Positions 52,256 through 60,573 of a stretch of 64,000 nt of DNA are shown in pieces. Positions within the stretch are counted from its first letter, which is position 1. Every line of letters begins with the position of its first letter. The DNA is from Bacillus sp. HNG (GTDB lineage: Bacteria > Bacillota > Bacilli > Bacillales > Bacillaceae_L). The position numbers and the translations under genes were made by a program. The stretch lies in the NCBI RefSeq assembly GCF_003400205.1, contig NZ_QUQV01000001.1, forward strand, positions 660,552 through 724,551. Reading direction: 5' to 3'. The notes below the pieces were generated by a model. That model did no database searches. It was not told the DNA's origin and saw nothing but the letters and a program-made list of their open reading frames with translations.

Positions 52256-52506
52256 TTATTTTATTCATTATTGACGTTGAATAACCGGGATCATTGTAAG
52301 ATTGTCGTTATCGATAATATGGAAGCTTTTACTGGTGGTATTAATGTTGGGGATAATATACTGGATTAAAGCCCGACGTAGGATACTGGCGTGATACCCA
52401 TGTAAGAATTGTGGGTGAAGCCTCAGTTGACTTGCAAAGGCTCTTCGAAGCTCATTGGAATAGCTCTGTACCAGAACCGAGCGCATTGTTGAACAGGGTG
52501 CTCGCG
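52256..52506 (+). pseudogene. Fragment of a phospholipase D/cardiolipin-synthase-family gene
   Basis: Frame-by-frame reading shows LNNRDHCKIVVIDNMEAF followed by TGGINVGDNIL, an HxKx4D (HKD) motif with the GGxN signature. Then a TAA stop and frame change occur, and YWRDTHVRIVGEASVDLQ followed by RLFEAHWN resumes in another frame. These are consecutive blocks of a PLD-type catalytic half. The rest of the gene is absent, so it is a decayed remnant, probably cut by past mobile-element activity. Confidence 0.75.
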
Positions 52507-52614
52507 TGCTTTCTCCATTATTATAAGTTGATGAATCTTATTTTTTTGTTCTATGCTTAAATCTAGATTTAACAAATTTTTGTTTTAAAAATATTTCTGT
52601 TTTTTTATAAAAAA

Positions 52615-52657
52615 GGCTAAAACCCGTGTTATAAGAACTTCCAACATGGGTTTTTTT
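52615..52657. terminator. Hairpin terminator in the spacer before the ger operon
   Basis: AAACCCGTGTT and AACATGGGTTT arms are followed by a T-run. It isolates the ger operon from upstream transcription. Confidence 0.65.
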
Positions 52658-52883
52658 CTTATTTACGATGGAAATTCATTACTAAAAAACAGAAATGCTA
52701 AAAAGGCAGATCAAAGAGGTTGAAATTAAAAATATCTGTTACCTTTAGACTAACCATGGAGAGACACTTAATTCTGCCTTCTGGAATGGGTGGTCTGAAT
52801 TTCTTAGATTGGAAATAGAGGTTATTAGATACCTTACTTAATCTAGACACAATAATGGTTTAAGCTGTCCATGATGATGAAAT

Positions 52884-52916
52884 AGTTTACTGTCCTTCAA
52901 TCCATATTCTGTATAA
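52884..52916 (+). promoter_or_regulatory. Possible SigG promoter of the ger operon
   Basis: GAAATA and CATATTC are spaced 18 bases apart upstream of gerA, resembling forespore SigG boxes (TGMATA and CATNMTA). This is expected for germinant receptors but only a weak sequence match. Confidence 0.3.
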
Positions 52917-52967
52917 ATTAATTGTTTTTACAGACACTATTAAAAACGGTTGAAGGATATGTTAATC

Positions 52968-54449
52968 ATGACAGAAATGCATAATAATGATAACTTCCCA
53001 GGTTATGAAAAAATTAAATCGATTCTTAATGAATCACCCGACTTGAAGTGTCGAAAGATTGAAGCTGGACAAGAGGGGATTCATATTATTTTCATGAAGA
53101 ATTTAATTAAACCAGAGATTCTAAATGAATATGTCATTAAATACATGGAAGAACTTTCTGTAGAATGCTTACATTACACCTATTTAATGAAAAACATACC
53201 TATAGAAGAAATAAAGGTAAATATAGAGGAACAAGAGGTAATCTCTTCCCTATTAAATGGATTTGCTTATATTTATTTCTTAGACGAGAAAAAGGGATTC
53301 ATTGTGAACTGCGCAAATCCCATTGAACGCTCTATTGAGAAAGCAGAAACAGAATCGTTAGTATATGGACCTAAAATTTCGTTTACTGAATCATTAACTT
53401 CTAACATTAAGATAATAAGACAAAATCTAAAAGATAAGAATTTGTGCACAGATGAAATAAAAATTGGGGTTCGCGTTCAAAAGCAAGTTAGAATTGTATA
53501 TATAAAAGATATTGCGAACGATGACACTCTTCAGACACTAAAAGACAGGATTAATCAATTAAAATCGGAAAATATAATTGACAGTTCCGTTTTGGCTCAA
53601 TGCCTTGAAGATAATCATTACTCTTTACTTCCACAATTTATTTTAACGGAACTTCCCGATCGGTTCATCTATTCGATTTTAAACGGCAGAATTGGAGTTT
53701 TTTTAGATGGTAGCCCAGTAGCCATTATTGGGCCTGCTAATTTTTTCTCATTTTTCGAATCAACAGAAGATAACTATTTGAGATGGTCTTTAAGTACATT
53801 TATTCGTTTTATCCGATTATTTGCTATGGTAGGTTCTCTATTTTTAACAGCCATATATGTGGCTGCCATGACTTATCATTTTGAACTTATACCATCTAAA
53901 TTGTTATTTATCATTGGACAATCACGTTCACAAGTTCCTTTTCCACCCTTATTAGAAGCACTCTTACTAGAATTTTTAATTGAATTACTTAGAGAAGCTG
54001 GGGCCCGCCTTCCTTCAAAAGTAGGACAAACAATGGGAATTGTAGGAGGAATTGTTATTGGTCAAGCAACGGTTGAGGCAGGGTTAACTAGCAATATTTT
54101 AATTATCATTGTTGCATTTAGTGCATTAGGAGCATTTTCGGCACCTATTTATGAAATGGGCACTGCTGTCAGAATTGCTAGATTTCCATTCATTATTTTA
54201 GCAGGTGTTTGGGGGTTAAACGGAATCATTGTCGGTATATGTATTCTAATGGTTCACTTGTTAAAATTAACTTCTTTAAATAAACCTTATCTTGCCCCTC
54301 TATATCCGCTAAGAATGAAAGATTTGAAATATTTTTTAATACGTCTCCCCCATCATTTTTATATACGACGACCGTTAGTAAATCGAACAAAAGACTCCAT
54401 TCGCCTAAAGGAACGATTAAAAAATTCACCAGATTTAGATGAATTTTGA
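52968..54449 (+). CDS. Spore germination protein, GerA family subunit A
   Basis: About 493 residues. An N-terminal hydrophilic half of about 280 residues precedes five or six hydrophobic segments with the GerA signature (LIELLREAGARLPSKVGQTMGIVGG, key REAGARLP and GQTMGIVG). It is the A subunit of a germinant receptor in the spore inner membrane, which senses nutrients with B and C. The start at 52968 is chosen for a GAAGG ribosome site; in-frame starts at 52950 and 52959 are poorly spaced. Its stop lies eight bases before gerB. Confidence 0.9.
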   Translation: MTEMHNNDNFPGYEKIKSILNESPDLKCRKIEAGQEGIHIIFMKNLIKPEILNEYVIKYMEELSVECLHYTYLMKNIPIEEIKVNIEEQEVISSLLNGFAYIYFLDEKKGFIVNCANPIERSIEKAETESLVYGPKISFTESLTSNIKIIRQNLKDKNLCTDEIKIGVRVQKQVRIVYIKDIANDDTLQTLKDRINQLKSENIIDSSVLAQCLEDNHYSLLPQFILTELPDRFIYSILNGRIGVFLDGSPVAIIGPANFFSFFESTEDNYLRWSLSTFIRFIRLFAMVGSLFLTAIYVAAMTYHFELIPSKLLFIIGQSRSQVPFPPLLEALLLEFLIELLREAGARLPSKVGQTMGIVGGIVIGQATVEAGLTSNILIIIVAFSALGAFSAPIYEMGTAVRIARFPFIILAGVWGLNGIIVGICILMVHLLKLTSLNKPYLAPLYPLRMKDLKYFLIRLPHHFYIRRPLVNRTKDSIRLKERLKNSPDLDEF

Positions 54450-54457
54450 GGTGCAAA

Positions 54458-55552
54458 ATGAAATCAAATATACGTTTTGTTAACGCCTTTATGGCATTTT
54501 TTATCATACACACTTCGCAAATTGGTATGGGGATTCTTGGAGTTCCAAGAATTATATATCTAGAATCAAAAAAAGATGCTTGGATCTCCATTTTACTTTC
54601 TGGTTTATTCGTTAGCTTAATTACATGGATAATAATATCTATCCTAAATAAAAATGAAGGTGGTACTCTATTCGAAATTCATGATCATATTTTTGGACGC
54701 TTGATTGGTAGTATTTTAAACTTCGTTATTGTCATTTACTATATTGCCGTCCATTATTCGATTACCATTAGTTATGTCGAGTTGTCACTAACATGGGGAT
54801 ATGAAGGCGTTTATGAATGGGTCGGGGTATTGGCTTTATTAATGATAACCATTTATGCTGTATCAGGCGGATTTAGAGTAGTGACCGGTGTTTGCTTCTT
54901 ATCCTTTTTATTGACTATATGGCTGCTATTTGTTGTTTACCAACCTCTTCAAACCATAAACTTAACAAGGATTTTACCTATAATGACGACAACTCCTTCA
55001 GAAATGATGAAAGGAGTTTTCAAGAGCAGTTATACAATGTTAGGTTTCGAGACGTTACTTTTTATTTTTCCATTTATAAAGGAGAAAAATAAACTTCAGC
55101 TTTTTAGTCAAATAGCAGTCTGGTTTACGACCATTCTTGTTTTAATAACAACTGTAGTTTCTATTTTATTTTTTAGCGCTAAAGAATTAGAGAAGAATGT
55201 ATGGCCTGTTGTCAGCATGATTAGCACTGTCCATTTTCCATTTATTGAACGTTTTGAATTTGTTGCGGTTCCATTATGGATTTTAGTTATTTTTCCAAAC
55301 CTATGTATCACTCTATATATTTCTTCCAAGGGTATTAAACAGATTTTTCATATAAAACAAAAATATGGAATATGGCTCATCTCCATTATCCTTTTTATCT
55401 GCAGTTTTTTAATTACGAAAAGAGTAGATAATAATTATTTTTTTGATCAAATTGGCAAAACTGGATTTTTTCTCTGGTTTATCTATCCAATTTTCTTGTA
55501 TGTAATCATCTTTATAAGATCAAAAATCAATGCTCGTTCCAGACGGAGTTGA
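54458..55552 (+). CDS. Spore germination protein, GerB family permease subunit
   Basis: About 364 residues with ten hydrophobic segments, of the APC-type GerB transporter family: QIGMGILGVPRIIYLE near the N-terminus and GFETLLFIFPFIKEK in the middle. This subunit binds the germinant. GAGGTG precedes ATG 54458. It overlaps the upstream-reading frame of gerC only if that gene's earlier start is used. Confidence 0.88.
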   Translation: MKSNIRFVNAFMAFFIIHTSQIGMGILGVPRIIYLESKKDAWISILLSGLFVSLITWIIISILNKNEGGTLFEIHDHIFGRLIGSILNFVIVIYYIAVHYSITISYVELSLTWGYEGVYEWVGVLALLMITIYAVSGGFRVVTGVCFLSFLLTIWLLFVVYQPLQTINLTRILPIMTTTPSEMMKGVFKSSYTMLGFETLLFIFPFIKEKNKLQLFSQIAVWFTTILVLITTVVSILFFSAKELEKNVWPVVSMISTVHFPFIERFEFVAVPLWILVIFPNLCITLYISSKGIKQIFHIKQKYGIWLISIILFICSFLITKRVDNNYFFDQIGKTGFFLWFIYPIFLYVIIFIRSKINARSRRS

Positions 55553-55556
55553 AAGA

Positions 55557-56687
55557 ATGAAGAAAATTGTTATTCTGCTGTGTTCTCTTCTTTGTACTGC
55601 ATGCATGGCCCCTGAAAAAACAATAGAAATGCAAGGGATTTCAACGATTATTGGTTATGACTTGCTTGAAGACAATACATACAAAGGCACTATCAGTTTG
55701 TTACAATTTGACCGACAAGAAGAAAGGACCAGTGTAACCCTTTCAGCTGAAGGAACGACTAGTAAACAAATCAGACAAAAACTAGAGGAACAAACAAGCC
55801 ATGACATTACGTCTGGTCAATTAAGGACCATACTATTTAATAAAAATATGGCAGAAACAGTAGGAATTACTTCTTTTCTGGATACAATGCAACGAGATAG
55901 TAGTATCAGTTCTTTAATCTTTTTGGCCATTACCGATAATGCTGAGGAGACAATTAACAATACAAACTATGAAGAATATCCCGAAATGGGATCCTATATC
56001 TATCAACTATTGGATAAACACGAAAAGAAAGAAATGTTAGTCAACTCCAACTTACATGATTTTATTACTACACTATATGAAATAGGTATTGATCCTACAC
56101 TACCCATGATTAAAAATGCAAATGGGGTAGCACCTTCTATAGGTGGTGTTGCATTATTCAAAGATGATAAAATTGTGGGGTCTATTTCGTTAATAAACAC
56201 CTTTTACCTAAAATTATTCACAAATAATAATGCATTTTTAGGTGATATAACGGTAGAGATTCCTGCTGATGAATTAGAGAAAAGAGGTATGACAAAACTC
56301 AACCTTCCTAAAAGTGATATTTATAAGATTACACTTCATCCAATAAAGTACAAAGGAAACATTGAAATAAAGAACGAAGAATTTGTTCATTTAAATGCAA
56401 CGATATCCGTTTCAACATTAGAATTTCAACCCACTACATCTTTGAATAATAAAGAAACACTAAACAAAATGGAGCAATTAATTAGTGAAGCCCTAAACAA
56501 AGAATTTGATTATATACTTGAGGAATTAAAAAATTTTAATACGGATCCCATTGGCATCGGAAGAAAAATAAGAAGTGTAAGAAAATATTCCCATTTAACT
56601 GAAAGAGATTTAAGGCAAAATTACCCAACACTAAAGATAAAACCAAAAATAAAGGTGGAAATTAAACGAACAGGAGCAGTTGATTAA
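55557..56687 (+). CDS. Spore germination lipoprotein, Ger(x)C family
   Basis: About 376 residues. The signal peptide KKIVILLCSLLCTAC ends in a lipobox with the lipidated cysteine at about 15-17. The mature region is the usual GerAC fold with IEMQGISTIIGYD, LPMIKNANGVAPSIGGVALF and DKIVGSISL. It is the third receptor subunit. The ATG at 55557 follows GGAGTTGAAAG; the longer frame from 55530 lacks a ribosome site. Confidence 0.9.
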   Translation: MKKIVILLCSLLCTACMAPEKTIEMQGISTIIGYDLLEDNTYKGTISLLQFDRQEERTSVTLSAEGTTSKQIRQKLEEQTSHDITSGQLRTILFNKNMAETVGITSFLDTMQRDSSISSLIFLAITDNAEETINNTNYEEYPEMGSYIYQLLDKHEKKEMLVNSNLHDFITTLYEIGIDPTLPMIKNANGVAPSIGGVALFKDDKIVGSISLINTFYLKLFTNNNAFLGDITVEIPADELEKRGMTKLNLPKSDIYKITLHPIKYKGNIEIKNEEFVHLNATISVSTLEFQPTTSLNNKETLNKMEQLISEALNKEFDYILEELKNFNTDPIGIGRKIRSVRKYSHLTERDLRQNYPTLKIKPKIKVEIKRTGAVD

Positions 56688-56725
56688 CAGGTTTTTAAGA
56701 ACAAAATCGCTAACGCCACATAAAC

Positions 56726-56757
56726 ACGGCCCAAGTGTTGATTATTCACTGGGCCGT
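56726..56757 (+). terminator. Intrinsic terminator of the ger operon
   Basis: ACGGCCCA and TGGGCCGT pair around 16 bases, followed by TGTTTC, about 40 bases after the gerC stop. Confidence 0.7.
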
Positions 56758-57067
56758 TGTTTCGCTTGTTGCATGGGACCATTGCAAAAAGGACAGACTA
56801 CTTCAACTTGTGAAGAAGTTGCATGAAAATGAAAAGTAATTCCTTAGTTTAAAAGTTGAAAATCTAAAAGAATCTCCTAAACGTAGATATATAAGTAAGC
56901 GTAAAATAGGCACTGGTTTGATTTGTTCAGCTAAAATATGGATGAAGTTCCCTATTTTCTGAAGAAGGACTTTTATTTAATCGTTTGATGGTAAACGGCA
57001 AAGAATCCCCACCTGTATGTCAGATGGGGATTTAGTTATAGATAACTGGTTAATATGGTTTAATTTA
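56758..57067. other. Intergenic spacer with a kinase-side terminator
   Basis: Between the convergent ger operon and the kinase gene. The only structure seen is a hairpin AATCCCC...GGGGATT (57005-57034) that could end the kinase transcript. The rest shows no coding signal. Confidence 0.5.
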
Positions 57068-60000
57068 TTAGGTTTCTTTCGATTGACAATTTTTTACTGG
57101 TAACCGAACTTCAACTGTAGTTCCTGCATTTTCTTTACTTTTTATATTTATTGACCCGTTATGTTCCCGAACAATTCTAAAACATATCATTAAACCTAAA
57201 CCTGTACCCTTTTCTTTATTACTATAGAACGGCTCACCTAATTTCTGAACTCGCTCCTTACTTATCCCTATTCCATTATCGATTATTTTTATTAGGATAT
57301 TTTTCCCTTCTATACTGCCTTGGATTTTTACAAACCCATTTTTAGGAATTGCTTCAATACTATTTTTAATGATATTAATGAAAACTTGTTTTATTTGGTT
57401 TGAATCACACATAATCTGAGGAAGATCTTGTTTATTCTCTTGGAAAATTTCTACGTTTTTCAAATTTGCTTCTGGTTTTAATAAAGTCTCAACTTCTTTA
57501 AGTATATTTTTAATACTAACCTTTTTTAATTGAATTTCTTTTGGTTTGGCAAGATTAATAAATTCTTCAAGAATTTCCTCAACTTGTTTAAACTCTCTGG
57601 AAATTACTTCGAAAAATTCTTTCTTCGTGATTCCTTCCTCTAAAAGTTGAATGAATCCTTTTATAGAAGTTATAGGATTTCTAACTTCATGTGCAACACC
57701 TGCAGCTAGTTGACCCACAACCGCTAATTTCTCTGATTTTGAGAGTTGTTCTTCCATTTCCCTTTTTTCCGTAATATCTCTTCCCACTAGTATAAAATGT
57801 TCTGGAGCGCCATTCTCTCCAAGGACTGGGGTACCTAGTCCTTCAATTAATAACGATTTTCCATCAACGTTCTCAAAACGAGCTTCCATCCTTAATGGAT
57901 TCATAGTGTTTAATACTTTTTCAAATTCCATCATTACGCTTTGCTTGTCATCAGGATGAATTAAATCAAACGATCTTTTACCTATATATGATTTTAATGG
58001 GTTACCCAATACATTTCCAAGGGAAGGTGATGCATACTGTATCGTTCCATTTATATCTAATAACATTATTATGTCCGTCATGTTTTCAGAAATCAGCCGA
58101 TATTTAGCCTCGCTTTCTTGTAAAGCTTTCTCCACTTTTTTACGTTTCGTTATATCTATACATGAACCTATGACTTGTACTACTTCTCCAGCTTTTTTAA
58201 TAGGACGTAAAGTTGTAAGATAATTAATTCCATTTAGCTCTCCCTCATAAGTAACAAATTCCTCTCCTTCCCACGCCTTCTTATAGTAGGCAGTTTTATC
58301 GAGGGCAGTTCTATAAGGAAGAAAATCAGCCAATTCTTTTCCGATCACTTGAGAAGGAATCATTCCAAGACGGTATAATAACTCCCCGTCACATTGTGTA
58401 TGAATAAATCGTTCATTCATTTTTTTATACTTAAATATCATCCCTTGCTGCAAACGAATCGTATCGTGTAACTCTCTTTGGGATGATTCCAATAATTCTT
58501 TCAATAACAATTGTTGGTTTATATCTTTAGGGATTCCATGTTCTTCAACTATTTTTTCTATTTCAAACCGTTTTTCTTGTAATTGGAATGCAGTTAAGGG
58601 CTTACTTAAAAAATTTCCTTGTCCTTCATCACATAAATGTTGCTGCAGAAAAACTAATTGTTCTTTTGTTTCTATCCCTTCAGCTACTACAATCAAATTT
58701 AAATTATGAGCCATTGAGATAATGGTTTTAACTATAGTTTCATCATTTGGGTTGTTTCGAAGTTCATTAAGGAAAGACTTGTCCATTTTTAATCTATCAA
58801 CAGGAATGTTTTTTAAATAACTTAATGAACTGAAACCTGTACCAAAATCATCGATACTAATATGGACTCCAATCTTTTTAAGCTGTTGTAATATTGAAAT
58901 TGTACGGTCAATATCAATTGTCATACTTTCAGTAATCTCAATTTCTAAAAAGTGAGGTTCTAATCCTGTTTTGTGAAGAATGGATTCAATGGTATCAATA
59001 ATAGTAGTCTGATTAAATTGAATAGCTGATAAATTGACGGAAACAACTGTTGAAAAACCTTGTTGCTGCCAAGTTTTATTTTGTTTACACGCAGCATTCA
59101 AAACCCATTCTCCAATTGGTAAAATTAATCCTGTCTCTTCAGCAATAGGTATAAATGTTTCTGGCGATACCATTCCCCATTCTAGATGGTCCCAACGAAT
59201 CAATGCCTCGACACCCACAATTTTCCCCGTATTTAAATTGATTTTAGGTTGATAGTGAAGTAGTAACTGATTATTTTCTATCGCCTTGTGGAGCTCTAAC
59301 TCTAATGTTAAAGCGTCTACTCTTCCTTCATTCTCATCAAAGGTGTAAAACTTATATTTATTTCTACCCTCTTTTTTCGCCTTATACATTGAATTTTCTG
59401 AATGTTTTATTAATAATTCTTCACTTTGCCCATCCTTAGGAAACTGGCTAACCCCAACGCAGATTGAAATTTTTATGTCAAACCCATTTACACAAAATGG
59501 ACTTGAAAATGATTCAATTATTCGTTCAATCACAGATGAAATTTCATGATCATCAAGGTTTTCCAACGTTAGAAGAAATTCATCACCAGAGTAACGAGCT
59601 ATGAAACCAAATTGAATTATTATTTCCTCAATTTGTCTCGAGATTTGTTTTAATACCAAATCACCTACTCCATGACCATATGTATCATTTACATTTTTAA
59701 AATTATTAATATCAATAAATAAAACAGCAAATGAGCCATCAATAGATTGTGATTTTATCTTGCGTTTTAAGTATTTATTAAAGTAAAAACGGTTAGGTAT
59801 TTCTGTTATAACGTCGTAATTAGCTAGAAAATTAATTTTTTGAAACTCTTTCTTTTTTTCTGTAATATCTCTAAAAAGTACAGACAAGCCTTCACTAGAA
59901 GGAAATACCCTTATTTCATACCATCTATTATTAAAAAACTCTTCAAATTCTACAGGTACTTGTTCTGACAATGCCCTTTCATATCGTGATACAAATTTAC

Positions 60001-60178
60001 GCAAGTCACTGTGTGGTAATACATCATGAATATATTGCCCAATTGCATTTTCTCGTTTAATTTGTAAAAGTTTTTCTGTAACATTATTTATATATTCAAA
60101 TTTTAATTCATTATTTAACGAATAAAATCCATCGGATACTCGCTCCAAAATATCCTTAGTATTGGTTATAGGACTCAA
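57068..60178 (-). CDS. PAS-GGDEF-EAL-PAS-PAS-histidine kinase fusion
   Basis: A 1036-residue cytoplasmic protein without membrane segments, transcribed from a TTG start after AAAGGAG. Domain order: PAS (about 5-110); GGDEF (115-280) with ARYSGDEF at 197-201, the first G replaced by S; EAL (295-530) with EAL 324-326, N392, EITES, DDFGTG 443-448, K467, EGIE 500 and Q520, all catalytic positions present; PAS (575-680); PAS (686-800); HisKA with phospho-acceptor H830 in AAGVAHEVRNP; HATPase with N-box N935/N939, DNGIG 967 and GTGLG 991. The kinase part resembles Spo0F-directed sporulation kinases. c-di-GMP turnover and phosphorelay input are therefore joined in one chain. No partner response regulator is adjacent. 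Confidence 0.93.
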   Translation of the reverse strand: MSPITNTKDILERVSDGFYSLNNELKFEYINNVTEKLLQIKRENAIGQYIHDVLPHSDLRKFVSRYERALSEQVPVEFEEFFNNRWYEIRVFPSSEGLSVLFRDITEKKKEFQKINFLANYDVITEIPNRFYFNKYLKRKIKSQSIDGSFAVLFIDINNFKNVNDTYGHGVGDLVLKQISRQIEEIIIQFGFIARYSGDEFLLTLENLDDHEISSVIERIIESFSSPFCVNGFDIKISICVGVSQFPKDGQSEELLIKHSENSMYKAKKEGRNKYKFYTFDENEGRVDALTLELELHKAIENNQLLLHYQPKINLNTGKIVGVEALIRWDHLEWGMVSPETFIPIAEETGLILPIGEWVLNAACKQNKTWQQQGFSTVVSVNLSAIQFNQTTIIDTIESILHKTGLEPHFLEIEITESMTIDIDRTISILQQLKKIGVHISIDDFGTGFSSLSYLKNIPVDRLKMDKSFLNELRNNPNDETIVKTIISMAHNLNLIVVAEGIETKEQLVFLQQHLCDEGQGNFLSKPLTAFQLQEKRFEIEKIVEEHGIPKDINQQLLLKELLESSQRELHDTIRLQQGMIFKYKKMNERFIHTQCDGELLYRLGMIPSQVIGKELADFLPYRTALDKTAYYKKAWEGEEFVTYEGELNGINYLTTLRPIKKAGEVVQVIGSCIDITKRKKVEKALQESEAKYRLISENMTDIIMLLDINGTIQYASPSLGNVLGNPLKSYIGKRSFDLIHPDDKQSVMMEFEKVLNTMNPLRMEARFENVDGKSLLIEGLGTPVLGENGAPEHFILVGRDITEKREMEEQLSKSEKLAVVGQLAAGVAHEVRNPITSIKGFIQLLEEGITKKEFFEVISREFKQVEEILEEFINLAKPKEIQLKKVSIKNILKEVETLLKPEANLKNVEIFQENKQDLPQIMCDSNQIKQVFINIIKNSIEAIPKNGFVKIQGSIEGKNILIKIIDNGIGISKERVQKLGEPFYSNKEKGTGLGLMICFRIVREHNGSINIKSKENAGTTVEVRLPVKNCQSKET

Positions 60179-60573
60179 TGGTGATCTCCTTTCGTTAGGA
60201 CCTAAAAAAAGGAACTAAATTATTCACTAATATATTATACAGTTATTTCCATTCAAACGACAAATTTAATATAATACATCGATATTCGTAAAACACCTTG
60301 AGCTTTCATCCATTATTAATCCCTTTTTGAAGAGTGTACCTAGCATCATGGTATTTTTCGCTCTACAACTAAAGCTTCGTTAGCCCAACAAGAAAAAGCT
60401 GCTCAGTTAATGGCAGCTTGATTTTTAACTCTTGCACCAATTAGTTGAATAAGGAACTGAATCTCACCAAATTCTTTTCGATTTTTATTTCATTCAGGTT
60501 TAATTGATTTTTTGCATTGTGCTTGGACTAAAGTGTTATGTTTACTAATTTTCTCACCTTTACTGAGATACTA
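60179..60573. other. Intergenic spacer between the two c-di-GMP genes
   Basis: About 395 bases. A hairpin with AAGCTGC and GCAGCTT arms (60393-60420) is followed by TTTTT on the plus strand. TTGCACCAATTAG-type sequence nearby resembles a short motif seen again near 63070. The promoter of the kinase gene should lie here, but no boxes are convincing. Confidence 0.4.

Noticed and set aside
52268..52486. 72-codon minus-strand reading frame
   Set aside because: Antisense shadow of the phospholipase-D remnant; the plus-strand frames show the conserved HKD blocks.
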